Shown: one piece after another, positions 33,833 through 43,114 of the stretch
Layout: each line of letters begins with the position of its first letter
Numbering within the stretch: the stretch's first letter is position 1
NCBI GenBank assembly: GCA_014860455.1
Contig: JACZJQ010000080.1
Span: 1-43,820, forward strand
Length of the DNA stretch: 43,820 bases
Reading direction: 5' to 3'
From: Bryobacteraceae bacterium
GTDB lineage: Bacteria > Acidobacteriota > Terriglobia > Bryobacterales > Bryobacteraceae
The notes under the pieces: model-generated
The model's input: the letters and a program-made list of their open reading frames with translations, nothing else
Database searches by the model: none
Told to the model about the DNA's origin: nothing
Made by a program: the position numbers and the translations under genes

Positions 33833-36817
33833 CTACAGCACTGTGCGTTGAATGCGCAGTCCGTCGCGGGCGATCTGCCAATCGGTGGCGTTCATGGAGG
33901 AGCGGAGTTCCGCAGCCGCCTCCTCGGAACGGGCGAGGAATATCATGAAACCGCCACCGCCGGCGCCGGCGAGTTTGGCTCCTCGAATGAGCGGACGGGC
34001 ACGGTCGAGCAACGCTTCGACGGGGGCGTTTGTGGTGTGGGGGTCCATGCGCTGGTTGAGTTCCCAATGGCGGTTCATGAGGGCGCCAAGGGTGTCCCAA
34101 TCGGCATCCTGCATGGCGTGCGCCATCTCCAGCGCCAGCGTCTTGATGCTGTGCAACACCTGGACTGTATGGGTTTCGCGGGCGAGGTAGCTGCCCACGA
34201 CCTGCTGGAGGAGGTTGCGGGCGATGCGGCGGATACCGGTGTAGGCGAGCACGACGAGCCGCTCGAGCTCGGCCTCGCGGTCGAGCGACCAGTTCAACGG
34301 CTGGTAGCGGAGTTTCTGGGCGGGTCCGGGCGCGGTGCTTAAGAGCTTGATTCCGGGGAAGATGCCGCCGGCCTGATCCTGCCAGCCGCCGCCGGCGCCC
34401 ATCATCTGTTCGAGGTCGAGAACGAGATCGCTCACCTGTTGTGTTGAGAGGCGCCGCCCGAACATCTCCATCGTGGCCCGGACAACTGCCGCGGCGAGTA
34501 TGGAACTGGAACCGAGGCCTGAGCCGACGGGCAGATCGGCGGAGGTGGAGATTTCGATGCCGCCGCCGAGCCGGTCGAGCAGGGCAGGCAAGGGCTGGTC
34601 TTCCTGAAAGAGGCCGGTGAGGCGCAGGGCGCACTTGGAGATGGCGAAGGCGTCGCCGGCGGTGGCGGATTGGAGTTCGTCGGAGGAAGTGCGGTATTCG
34701 GCGGTTTCACCGGTGTCCTCGGAACGGAGGCGGATGACGGGCGAGTCGAGAAGGCGTGCCCGGCAGCGGATCTGGTAGCCGCCGTTGAGTGCGACGGCGG
34801 AGTTCAACACGGTTCCGCCCCAGTCGAGGCAGAACGGAGGAGTGTCGCTCCAGCCTCCGCCGAAATCGATCCGCGCGGGGGCGGAGACTTCGACGGCGGA
34901 TAGGGTGAAGCCGCCGCCGGGGGTGATGCGCGACCGTCCGGCGAGGGTCGACACAGCCGTGGAAACCAATGAAAATGCGCGGCTCTTGAGGGAAGCGGCA
35001 CGTCCGTCATGTCCGGCCTGGGCGAAGAAAAGCGAAGCCTGATAGGCGAGGCTGGCTGCGGTGGAGGGATCGGCCTGTTGATGGGCGGAGGCGTGTTTCT
35101 CGATGAGTTCGCCGGCGCCGGTGAGGGCGGCGAGGCCGGGGGCGTAGGCGAGCACGGGGCGAAGGTCACTGCCGGCGAGGGCGAGTTCGGTGACGGTGGC
35201 GCGCCAGCGAAGGCGGTTGCGGAGGTCGCGTTGGGCGCCTTCGGCCTGGGTGTCGGCCCATTGTGCGCTGCTGGCGAGCGAGTGGCGGGGCATGGCGCGC
35301 CAGGCGCCGGCCAGATTTTCGCTGGATTCGCCCAGGAGCCAGCGGGCGTAGCGCCAGCAAGTGGGGGGATCGGCGATGGGGTAGAGTTGGGCGTTCCAGA
35401 GGCAGCGTTCGGAGGCGGGCAGACCGGGCCAGACGTCATCCGCTGAGATGCCAAGCAGATCAAGGTGGGTGAGGATTGGGCGTGCGAACCAGAGGGCGCC
35501 ATCGCCGGCGAGGGATTTGGGGTCGTCCTCGACGCCGTAGACGCGGATGACGGTACCGGCGGGAAGGTGGCAGGCGGAGGTTTCGAGTTGATGCGCGACG
35601 GTGTTCTCGGGCAGTTCGACATTGCCGGGGATGGAGGACAGGCCGTGGGCGACGGCACTTCGCGAGATGCGCAACGTATCTTCGAGGCAGCATTCCATGG
35701 CCAGGGCGCCGGGTCCAATCTCGCCGCCGCCGAGGACGCTATCGAGGATGACTCCGCTGCAGACGACGTTGGCGGGGGCCTCGGAGCCGAGCCGGGCATG
35801 AGCCGAGTAGAGATGTGAAAGGTCGGTCTCCTCGGTCATCATCTGGCGGAACAAGCGGGTGGTGCCGATATGGGAGAACTCGCCTTCGAGGGGGTCGCAG
35901 TGAAATCCGGCGGGTGAGAGCACGGCGGCCAGGGCCTGGAATTGCTCAGGCGAGGATGGGTCGGGTTGCCAGTGGCGGGTGAGGGCGCCGGTGAAGTGGG
36001 TATAGAGGTCGAGCGGCAGGGCAGGCAATCCGGAGAGGGCAACGGCGGTGAGTCCGGCTGAGGTTTGGGGATCGAAGCGCAGGATGCCGGTATCGACAGC
36101 AACCATGCCGTCTGAGCGAATGCCGCCAGCGGCTTCGACCTCGGTGCGGCTGGGTTTCTGGAGGAACGAATAGACGATGCCATCCTCGCCGGATACGTAG
36201 ACACCGTGCTGGGAACCGACATCGGGGCGTTGCCAAAGGGCGACTCCGGAGACTCCCGGGCGGCGCCAGTTGAGCCCGTCGGGTTCAAAAACAAGCAGGA
36301 CATCGCCGGAGCCGACGGCGAGGCCGGCGTCCATGCGTTCGCACCAGAGTGAAGAAAGGGCGAGGGTTTCGTCAAAGACGGTGGAGGCGCCGCCTCCGGG
36401 TGCGCGGACTGGAAGGGCGCTGAACAGTTTGCCGGCGGCCGAGAACTGAGGCAGGCGGCGGGAGTCGCCGCCGGAATGGATCATGAGGACGCGGTTGGAT
36501 TGCCACCAGGCGGCAAGGTGCTGGGTTTGGGGATGCGGGAAGAGCGATTCGGCGAGGGTGCGGAGGGCGTTGAGGGTGGCTCCGCCGCTGCCGGGGCGGG
36601 AGGATTCGGGGTCGGGTACTACTATGAATTGGGTCGCGGAAGGGAGACTTTGGCGGCGGCGGCGGTCGTCGATCTGGCGCGAGTATAGATCGGCCTGGCG
36701 GCGGGAACTGGCTGTGATCAGGACCGCGGACCACCAGGGCCGATGTCCGGCGATGGCCTCGGCATAGTCGGCGTGCGCGCGAGTGGTGATGTTGGACAGG
36801 GTCTGGGTAGCGCCCAT
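33833..36817 (-). CDS. fkp: Bifunctional fucokinase/L-fucose-1-P guanylyltransferase
   Basis: Fkp converts free L-fucose to GDP-fucose in two steps in the cytoplasm. The 994-residue length is close to Bacteroides Fkp. The N-terminal half is the pyrophosphorylase, with VVPDPESSRPGSGGATLNAL (67-86) as nucleotide-sugar loop, and a left-handed helix-like middle. The C-terminal 370 residues are a GHMP kinase: FGGWSDTPPFCLDWGG, the ATP loop LPVGSGLGSSSILAA (about 762-776) and KLAGAGGGGFMIF near the end. ATG at 36817 is the likely start. It follows the ABC ATPase by 57 bp on the same strand, but no fucosyltransferase or capsule genes are adjacent. Similar GHMP pyrophosphorylase fusions for other sugars cannot be excluded. 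Confidence 0.9.
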   Translation of the reverse strand: MGATQTLSNITTRAHADYAEAIAGHRPWWSAVLITASSRRQADLYSRQIDDRRRRQSLPSATQFIVVPDPESSRPGSGGATLNALRTLAESLFPHPQTQHLAAWWQSNRVLMIHSGGDSRRLPQFSAAGKLFSALPVRAPGGGASTVFDETLALSSLWCERMDAGLAVGSGDVLLVFEPDGLNWRRPGVSGVALWQRPDVGSQHGVYVSGEDGIVYSFLQKPSRTEVEAAGGIRSDGMVAVDTGILRFDPQTSAGLTAVALSGLPALPLDLYTHFTGALTRHWQPDPSSPEQFQALAAVLSPAGFHCDPLEGEFSHIGTTRLFRQMMTEETDLSHLYSAHARLGSEAPANVVCSGVILDSVLGGGEIGPGALAMECCLEDTLRISRSAVAHGLSSIPGNVELPENTVAHQLETSACHLPAGTVIRVYGVEDDPKSLAGDGALWFARPILTHLDLLGISADDVWPGLPASERCLWNAQLYPIADPPTCWRYARWLLGESSENLAGAWRAMPRHSLASSAQWADTQAEGAQRDLRNRLRWRATVTELALAGSDLRPVLAYAPGLAALTGAGELIEKHASAHQQADPSTAASLAYQASLFFAQAGHDGRAASLKSRAFSLVSTAVSTLAGRSRITPGGGFTLSAVEVSAPARIDFGGGWSDTPPFCLDWGGTVLNSAVALNGGYQIRCRARLLDSPVIRLRSEDTGETAEYRTSSDELQSATAGDAFAISKCALRLTGLFQEDQPLPALLDRLGGGIEISTSADLPVGSGLGSSSILAAAVVRATMEMFGRRLSTQQVSDLVLDLEQMMGAGGGWQDQAGGIFPGIKLLSTAPGPAQKLRYQPLNWSLDREAELERLVVLAYTGIRRIARNLLQQVVGSYLARETHTVQVLHSIKTLALEMAHAMQDADWDTLGALMNRHWELNQRMDPHTTNAPVEALLDRARPLIRGAKLAGAGGGGFMIFLARSEEAAAELRSSMNATDWQIARDGLRIQRTVL

Positions 36818-36874
36818 GGAGGGATTCCAGGGGCAGTTTATCAGACGCTACGAGTGAAAAGCAGAACCCACGTT

Positions 36875-37618
36875 TTAGTGGTGCGGGTTGAGCTCGTCCT
36901 TGGAGACCTTGCCGTCGCGGATGGTGATGATGCGGTGCGCGTATTCCGCGATGTCGCGCTCGTGGGTCACCAGAATGATCGTGTTGCCGAGGTTGTGCAG
37001 GCGGGCGAACAGATCCATGATTTCGACACTGGTTGCGGAATCGAGGTTGCCGGTGGGCTCATCGGCGAGCAGAATGGACGGATCATTGACCAGGGCGCGC
37101 GCGATGGCGACCCTCTGGCGCTGGCCGCCCGAGAGTTCGCTGGGCTTGTGGTACATGCGGGCTTCAAGATCGACGGCACGCAGCGACGCTTTGGCACGCT
37201 CAATGCGCGCTTCGGCGGCCATGCCGGAGTAAATCAACGGCAGTTCGACGTTGTGCAACGCGGTGGCGCGGGGCAGCAGGTTGAATGTCTGGAAGACGAA
37301 GCCGATCTCTTTGTTGCGGATGCGGGCGAGATCGTCGTCGGTCATCTCGCTGACCAGTTCGCCACGGATGTAGTATTCGCCTCTGGTGGGCGTGTCCAGG
37401 CAGCCGATCAGGTTCATCAGGGTGGACTTGCCGGAACCAGACGGGCCCATGATGGCGACATACTCGCCACGGCGGATCTCGACTTCAGCGCCGGAGACGG
37501 CATGGATCTCCTGGTCGCCCATGACGTAGGTCTTCCAGAGATCGAAGGTGCGAATGACGATGTTGTCGCGCTTGAGCTGTTCAGAGCGCGAGTTGCGCTC
37601 GGCAATGGCAGATGGCAT
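36875..37618 (-). CDS. MacB/LolD-type ABC transporter ATPase
   Basis: The 247-residue protein is a complete ATP-binding subunit with Walker [12 protein letters not shown]-loop region [20 protein letters not shown], signature [12 protein letters not shown] and Walker [13 protein letters not shown]. These match the MacB/LolD/FtsE-like group that drives mechanotransmission pumps. The leading segment (about 1-18) is a poorly conserved extension; a later start is possible. It lies 63 bp after the MacA-like adaptor on the same strand. The matching FtsX/MacB-type permease is not present next to it. Confidence 0.92.
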   Translation of the reverse strand: MPSAIAERNSRSEQLKRDNIVIRTFDLWKTYVMGDQEIHAVSGAEVEIRRGEYVAIMGPSGSGKSTLMNLIGCLDTPTRGEYYIRGELVSEMTDDDLARIRNKEIGFVFQTFNLLPRATALHNVELPLIYSGMAAEARIERAKASLRAVDLEARMYHKPSELSGGQRQRVAIARALVNDPSILLADEPTGNLDSATSVEIMDLFARLHNLGNTIILVTHERDIAEYAHRIITIRDGKVSKDELNPHH

Positions 37619-37681
37619 GGGCTTCTCGGATTCCTTGTCCTTATCCTCTAGTATGTCAGGACGCTGCCGAAGGCAGAAAGG

Positions 37682-39112
37682 TTATGTGTCGGCCTTGGCC
37701 GGGGCCTTATTGTCTATCTTGACCTTAGCCTCATTCTTCAGAGTGCGGATCACCTTATAGCTGCCGGTGATGATCTCCTCGCCATCCTTGAGGCCGCTGA
37801 CCACTTCGATATCGGTGGTGCCGGTAATGCCGGTGGCGACTTCGCGGAACTGCGCGGAGCCGTCCTTCACGACAAAGACGCCCTGGAGTTCTTCCTTGTT
37901 CTTCTTCACCGTAGCGGGATCGGGCTGGGTGTTGGCCTTGACGGAGCCTGATTTGGCTTCCGGCAGGAGGTCGCCGCGCTGACGGACGGTGAGGGCCTGG
38001 ATGGGGATGGACAGGGCTTTCTGGCGGGTGGCGGTGATGACCTTAGCGGTGCAGGAAAGTCCGGGACGGATCTCGACGGGCGGGTTGTCCAACGCTACGA
38101 CGACTTTGAAGTCCTTGGCTTCCTGGCTGGAGATGGCGCTCTGGCTGGCAGCCAGGCCAGATGAGCGCAGGATGGCGGTGTTACCGATCTCTATCACATG
38201 TCCCTTAAATGTTTTGTTGGGGATAGCGTCGATGGTAACGTCGGCTACCTGGTCGAGTTTGACGTTAACGATGTCGGTTTCATCCACCTTCACCTCAGCG
38301 GTGATCAGGCTCATATCGGCGATGGTCATGATGAGCGACGCCGAGGAGTTCTGGATGCCGGGGACGACGGTCTCTCCGACGCGGACAGGCAGATTGGTGA
38401 CGATTCCGTCGATGGGGGTTATGGCGGAGTGCTTCTTGAGGACGTCGCTGAAGCGTGAAAGGGTGGCCCGGACCTGGGCGACGCGGCGCTGGCTGACGGA
38501 GAGTTGGGCTGCGGTTTGCTCCCTCTGGGCTTTCATCTGCGCCAGTCTGAATTGGGATTCGCGGACGCCGGCCTGCAGGGCGTCATACTGTGACTTCCGG
38601 CTGTCGAACTCCTGCTTGGCGATCAACTTGGCCTTCCAGAGCTCTTCGCCACGTTCGTAGTCGAGGCGGGCACGGTCGAGTTCGGCTTTCGCGCGCTCGA
38701 CCGACGCCTGGGCGGTCTTCAGGTTCTCGTCCATCGCCTTCACGCCGGCTTCGGAAGCAGCGGCTTCGGCGAGCGAGGAATTGAGCGAAGCGTTTTGCGC
38801 CTGCACGTCGGCTTCGGCCTGGATGGATTCTAGGCGCGCCAGGATCTGGTTTTTCCTGACGCGGTCGCCTTCCTTGACGTAGAGATCAAGGATTCGACCC
38901 ATGACGTTGGCGCCGATGTTGACGTAGTTTCTGGGCTTGATTTCGCCCGAGGCTGTGACCAGGCTGGTCAAATCCTGCCGGACGGCGCGTCCGGTCTGGA
39001 CTTCGACAACGCCCCTGTCCTTCATCTTGACACTGGCAATGACTCCGCCTGCTATGACGAGCACACCACCGATGGTGAGGATCCACTTCCACTTACGCTT
39101 CACTGTTTTCAA
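37682..39112 (-). CDS. MacA-like periplasmic adaptor of an efflux system
   Basis: This 476-residue membrane-fusion protein has an N-terminal anchor (about 10-27) and lipoyl halves at about 35-90 (VVEVQTGRAVRQDLTSLVTASGEI and NVMGRILDLYVKEGDRVRKNQILARL). The coiled-coil hairpin runs to about 230, then come beta-barrel segments (KGHVIEIGNTAI, VEIRPGLSCTAKV). The C-terminal domain carries DGSAQFREVATGITGTTDIEVVSGLKDGEEI, typical of MacA. The frame begins with TTG at 39112, 3 bases after AGGAG; GTG at 39103 is an alternative with 12-base spacing, so the start is uncertain by three codons. Confidence 0.9.
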   Translation of the reverse strand: MKTVKRKWKWILTIGGVLVIAGGVIASVKMKDRGVVEVQTGRAVRQDLTSLVTASGEIKPRNYVNIGANVMGRILDLYVKEGDRVRKNQILARLESIQAEADVQAQNASLNSSLAEAAASEAGVKAMDENLKTAQASVERAKAELDRARLDYERGEELWKAKLIAKQEFDSRKSQYDALQAGVRESQFRLAQMKAQREQTAAQLSVSQRRVAQVRATLSRFSDVLKKHSAITPIDGIVTNLPVRVGETVVPGIQNSSASLIMTIADMSLITAEVKVDETDIVNVKLDQVADVTIDAIPNKTFKGHVIEIGNTAILRSSGLAASQSAISSQEAKDFKVVVALDNPPVEIRPGLSCTAKVITATRQKALSIPIQALTVRQRGDLLPEAKSGSVKANTQPDPATVKKNKEELQGVFVVKDGSAQFREVATGITGTTDIEVVSGLKDGEEIITGSYKVIRTLKNEAKVKIDNKAPAKADT

Positions 39113-39422
39113 CGACTCCTATTTGTTACTGACGCAACTAGGCGGCCGAATGTTCTTAAATTGTTCGGCCGTGATGCGAATCACGGGCCGTCCTGGAGCG
39201 ACAGGCTCACTCAGTGCGGCATAACGGCGGGATCCGGGGAGGAACCGTGTTCCGCCGCAAAAGACCTTCCTCCAGACCATTCGCCGGTTGCCACAAGAAA
39301 CACCCCAAAACAGACTCAAGCGAAGCGAATCAGAATGTGGTAAGTTGTTGAAAAATAATAAACAAATGTGAACAAAGCCGAACGCGGCGTCGGTCTTGTA
39401 ACCCAAGCGGAAAGGTCAGATA
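39113..39422 (-). promoter_or_regulatory. Leader region of the macA-like gene with two mutually exclusive hairpins
   Basis: In this 310-bp gap no gene is supported. Near its left edge CGGCCGAA (39143-39150) and TTCGGCCG (39164-39171) form a perfect 8-bp stem. GGCC-GTGAT-GCGA-ATCAC-G-GGCC (39167-39189) forms another, with a GNRA loop. They share the segment around 39167-39171, so only one can form at a time. Both lie in the leader of the macA-like gene (minus strand). The AT-rich part further upstream has no clear promoter. Confidence 0.5.
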
Positions 39423-39737
39423 CTATCCTCCCACCTGAATTCCTCCGCCGCAACCGCGCACGCACTCATGCAATAAGCTCTTCCGGCACCAACTCCCGAT
39501 CTGTCTCACAGTTCCCCCGCCCGGCTCGCCCCCGTACTGAAACAGCCGATCGATCGCTACGCCAAACGCCTTCGCTGCCCTGAACGTCGGTTCCAGCGAC
39601 GGCGAGTACCTGCCCTGTTCGATCGCAGTTACTGTCTGCCGCGTCACCGCCACCTGCTGAGATAGCGACCGCTGAGTCATCTCGCCATGTTCATGCCGCA
39701 ACTGCCGGATAGGGTTCCGGATCGACGTGCCGCCCAA
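39423..39737 (-). CDS. XRE-family helix-turn-helix regulator with weak start
   Basis: Residues about 8-67 are a canonical small HTH_3 regulator: IRQLRHEHGEMTQRSLSQQVAVTRQTVTAIEQGRYSPSLEP, then FGVAIDRLFQYGG. Relatives of 65-75 residues usually start right at this domain and end soon after FQY. Here no ATG exists at the expected place, only TTG at 39737 with GGAGGGAG directly against it, and a non-conserved 35-residue tail follows. The gene overlaps a frameshifted membrane-protein remnant by 47 bp. It may be in decay or use a non-standard start; function is DNA binding, target unknown. Confidence 0.62.
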   Translation of the reverse strand: MGGTSIRNPIRQLRHEHGEMTQRSLSQQVAVTRQTVTAIEQGRYSPSLEPTFRAAKAFGVAIDRLFQYGGEPGGGTVRQIGSWCRKSLLHECVRGCGGGIQVGG

Positions 39738-39955
39738 CTCCCTCCGACTTCCGGAAGCAACAAATCCGCGTCACCGGACTTGCCAGTTCCGCCATCACCA
39801 GCAGCAACGGCATCTGAACGACCGTCACCGGCTCCAGCCAGTGATCCCTGAACCGCGATCCCCAGCACGTGCAACACCCCATACCCGATCAGCAACACCA
39901 CCAGCCCAACCGTCGCCCTCCTGTGCCACTTCGCCTCAATTTGCCACTCTCGCTC
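39691..39955 (-). pseudogene. Frameshifted remnant of a small membrane protein paired with the XRE regulator
   Basis: On the minus strand one frame reads DEREWQIEAKWHRRATVGL and VVLLIGYGVLHVLGIAV, then turns to nonsense. A second frame continues with DHWLEPVTVVQMPLLLVMAELASPVTR and ends with TGA at 39691-39693. Joining them near 39850 gives one plausible protein with two membrane spans, of the type often placed next to this class of XRE regulator. No start codon is found upstream of DERE. The break may be a true mutation or a sequencing error; the missing start argues for decay. Confidence 0.58.
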
Positions 39956-40088
39956 ATCCTGCGAGCCGGCTGTCGATGAGGTGTGGGGCGGCGCGAAGCA
40001 GGCAGCAACATTCTGGGCTACAGAAGCTGTTTGCGTTGAGGGAGCCAGGAAGTGGCGTAGAGGCGAGGTGCTTACGGGCGGAGGGAGT

Positions 40089-40165
<77 letters not shown>

Positions 40166-40170
40166 CCTCA

Positions 40171-40199
40171 ACTGTAACAACTGCGGGGAGAGGATGCAA
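40171..40199 (-). promoter_or_regulatory. Promoter of tRNA-fMet
   Basis: On the minus strand TTGCAT (40199-40194), a 17-bp spacer and TACAGT (40176-40171) precede the mature tRNA 5' end by 5 bases. Spacing and matches fit a sigma-70-type promoter. Confidence 0.72.
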
Positions 40200-40538
40200 C
40201 TTCCTTCCGCAAGCGGCCCGTACGCCCGAAGGATTCCCGGTTCGACGGTCGGCTGGGTGACTCCGTGCACCAGCGTCCACCGTCCAAAGCCGATCACTCT
40301 CAGCAAAGCCAGCCAAGCTGAGTTGGCTTCTTGTCCGGACGCGCCCGGCCTGCGCAATCACCGGCCGCATCAACGATTTGTCCAGGAGACTTAGCCCTCT
40401 GGTGACTGGCATTGCCGGTTCGCCCCGCCTGTCAGCGCTGGTGCAGAAATCCCTGTAGCGCCGGTTGACAAGCCGCCACCGCCTGCGGCTTCTTGTGGCG
40501 CGGTTCGCTCTGCCTCGCTGACCACGCCTCCAGCCGGT
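40200..40538. other. Intergenic region, no gene supported
   Basis: High-GC frames exist on both strands, but none has a ribosome-binding site or recognisable domain. AAGCCGC (40470-40476) and GCGGCTT (40485-40491) form a hairpin, and a TTGACA at 40465-40470 has no matching -10. Confidence 0.5.
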
Positions 40539-40567
40539 TTGACCCCCCACCCCCGAGCGTCTACCAT
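40539..40567 (+). promoter_or_regulatory. Possible promoter of the large exported-protein gene
   Basis: TTGACC (40539-40544), a 17-bp spacer and TACCAT (40562-40567) lie about 118 bp before the start at 40685. The -10 matches four of six consensus bases. Confidence 0.45.
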
Positions 40568-40684
40568 GATGTGTACGATTTCCAGGTTCCTTCGGTCGCG
40601 CCATGCCCGGTGCTCCCGCCTGCCGGACCCATGGGAATCCTTCGCGATTCGTCTATGAAGTCTGAAAGTCAGAAGGGAGGGAGA

Positions 40685-43114
40685 ATGCGTCGCATTCAAC
40701 TGCTCACCGCCTGCGCCGGCATCCTGCTGACCGCGTCCGCCGGCCTTGCCTGGAGGCGCAACCGCGCCCCTCAACCGCCCCCTGCCGCCAAAACGACGAA
40801 ACACTTCAACTTCGCCGCCGATTCGGCGCTGATGCGGACACCCTCCAACCAGGGCATCCCTCCAGTCGCCAATCTCATCACCATTGCCACTCTCGACCGC
40901 CAGACCCAACCATCCCGCCCCGTCAGCATCTCCCGCTTCTTCGCCCCCTCCGAAATTTCCCCAGGCCAGTTCGCCACCGCCGTCATCGCAGGCCAACCCG
41001 TCCCCACCCAGTGCGATATCCGCACCCGCTGGCCCGACGGCAGCCTCCAGCACGCCGTTCTCACCTTCAAATCCTCCGTCACGCCGTCGCCCACCGTAGT
41101 GGCCTTCGCTCCCGCCCCCGATTCCCTCGCCTCCCCCGGCCTCGACGCCGGCGCCATGCTCTCTGACCGCTTCGATTTCAGCGCCATCCTCGAAATCGAA
41201 ACCCCCGACGGCCGCCAGCGCGCCAGTGCCCGCGACATGGTCAAGGCCGGGCTATTCCGCTACTGGTCCCGCGGACCCCTCATGACCCAGATCATCATCG
41301 AGGAACTCGGTCCCCAGCCAGCCAACGACTTCCTCGCCAACGGCCACCGCTCCATCCACCCCATCTTCATCGCAACCTTCTATGAAGGACACCGCGGTGT
41401 CCGCGTCGAAGTCGTCTCCGAAATCGCCTGGCGCGACCGCCTCCAGCGTGTCATTTACTCCGCCCGCATCCTCACCGGACCCCCCGGCCAGGAGCAGCCC
41501 GCCTACGAGATCGCCAACTTCTCCCACCTTGCCCGCACCCGCTGGCGCCGCGACCTCTGGTCCGGCCCGCCGCTGGCCCGCGTCCACGTTAACCACAACC
41601 TGCCCTACATGGTCTATTCCCGCATCCTGCCCAGCTTCGACCTCTCACGCTCGGTCTCAAAGTCCGCCGTTGAACACGAACTCGCCTACCAGAAGCAACG
41701 CGACAACTTCCGTGGCATGGGCCCCGCCAACTGCTCCCGCCCCGGCGGCAGCTGTGCCTGGTTCACCGGCTTCGGCTCCACCGGCGGCCGCCCCGAACTC
41801 GGGCTGATCCCCCGTTGGGACGTCCGCTACCTCTACACCTTCGACCCCCGCCTCTACGATGCCGTTATCGCCAACGCCGACGTCAGCGGCCACGTTCCCA
41901 TCCACGACCGCGAGTCGGCCTCCGGCCGCGTCTTCCACCACTCCGCCGATAAGCCCGCCGACGCCAACGGCCGCATCGTCTCCATCGACGCCCGCTCCTG
42001 CTTCGTTTCGCGCGAGTTCGGTGAAACCTCCTGCGCAAAGGACGCCCCCGTCTACGTCGGCTCCCGCACCCGCGGCCCCTGGGAACCTGACCTCGCCCAC
42101 CAGGGCTCTTTCGCCTTTGTCGCCTACCTGCTCACCGGCGACTGGTACTTCCTCGAGGAACTCTATTTCTGGGCCGGCTGGAATATGGCCTGGGCCAACA
42201 ACGGCAATTGCGACTACTGCCGCGGCGGCAACGATGCCAACTCAGGCGTCTACGGTGTCGTCAACGCCTGGGTCAATATCCGCGGCGTTGCCTGGGGCCT
42301 CCGCGCAATTGCCCAGGCCGCCATCCTCGCCCCTGACGGAAGCCCCGAGAAAGGCTACTTCCGGGAAAAAGTCCTCAACAACATCGCCGCCGCCGAGGGC
42401 CGCTTCTCCATCAAGGACGGCGTTACCGCCGCCTCCCCTCTCCGCCAGCCCGTCTGGCGGCACGGCTTCCGCGACCTGGGTTTCTCCATGGTCAATCCCT
42501 TCTATTCCTGGTGGCCCGCCGTTGGCAAAGGTCCGCCCGGATCCCACATGGCTCTCGACCCCGCCACCTGCGCCAACTGGACCACCGCCCCCATGCAGAA
42601 CTTCAATTACGTCATGTTCGGCTATATCGACGAACTCGGCTTCCCCGCCACCACGCTCCGCCGCACCATGCTCCGCAGCATCCTCAACCAGCTCGCCAAC
42701 CCCGATTACAATCCCTACCTCATCGACGAAACGGCCATCTGCAGCGGCCCCAGCAACCGCGTCTTCCACAAGGATTGGGCCGGCGTCCTCTCCGGCTTCA
42801 AACCCTCCGTCCAGAAGCGGAAGTCCTTCACGAGCGAGACCATCGGCGAAACCGAACTCGGTTATGGCTACGTCGCCCTCGCTGCCGCTTCTTTTATGAG
42901 CGATGTCGAGGAAGGCCCCATGAACGGACGCGCCGCCCACAAGTGGCTCGCTGAAAACTACCCCGCCCTCGACGCCCTCAATGCCAATCCCAAATGGGCC
43001 CTCGTACCGCGCCCCTACGCGTTCAAAGGCTCCGTCTCGGCCCCAGCCACCTGGCATTCCGGTTTCAGAGCGCTGGCCGCTATGGGAACAGCCGGATCAG
43101 CCAAGGACCGATAA
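40685..43114 (+). CDS. Large exported protein, possibly polysaccharide-lyase-like, function unknown
   Basis: This 809-residue protein has a signal-type N-terminus (MRRIQLLTACAGILLTASAGLAW) and a GGGAGGGAG ribosome-binding site directly before the ATG at 40685. RWPDGSLQHAVLTF (115-128) resembles the RIFT-like N-terminal domain of exo-rhamnogalacturonan-lyase-type proteins. The middle and C-terminal parts are rich in Trp, Tyr and His with helical repeats (HQGSFAFVAYLLTGDWYFLEELYFWAGW), as in alpha/alpha-barrel enzymes. Paired cysteines occur (NCSRPGGSC, NCDYC), fitting an extracytoplasmic location. This is motif resemblance only. The last 35 bp overlap the convergent FemAB-like gene. Confidence 0.72.
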   Translation: MRRIQLLTACAGILLTASAGLAWRRNRAPQPPPAAKTTKHFNFAADSALMRTPSNQGIPPVANLITIATLDRQTQPSRPVSISRFFAPSEISPGQFATAVIAGQPVPTQCDIRTRWPDGSLQHAVLTFKSSVTPSPTVVAFAPAPDSLASPGLDAGAMLSDRFDFSAILEIETPDGRQRASARDMVKAGLFRYWSRGPLMTQIIIEELGPQPANDFLANGHRSIHPIFIATFYEGHRGVRVEVVSEIAWRDRLQRVIYSARILTGPPGQEQPAYEIANFSHLARTRWRRDLWSGPPLARVHVNHNLPYMVYSRILPSFDLSRSVSKSAVEHELAYQKQRDNFRGMGPANCSRPGGSCAWFTGFGSTGGRPELGLIPRWDVRYLYTFDPRLYDAVIANADVSGHVPIHDRESASGRVFHHSADKPADANGRIVSIDARSCFVSREFGETSCAKDAPVYVGSRTRGPWEPDLAHQGSFAFVAYLLTGDWYFLEELYFWAGWNMAWANNGNCDYCRGGNDANSGVYGVVNAWVNIRGVAWGLRAIAQAAILAPDGSPEKGYFREKVLNNIAAAEGRFSIKDGVTAASPLRQPVWRHGFRDLGFSMVNPFYSWWPAVGKGPPGSHMALDPATCANWTTAPMQNFNYVMFGYIDELGFPATTLRRTMLRSILNQLANPDYNPYLIDETAICSGPSNRVFHKDWAGVLSGFKPSVQKRKSFTSETIGETELGYGYVALAAASFMSDVEEGPMNGRAAHKWLAENYPALDALNANPKWALVPRPYAFKGSVSAPATWHSGFRALAAMGTAGSAKDR

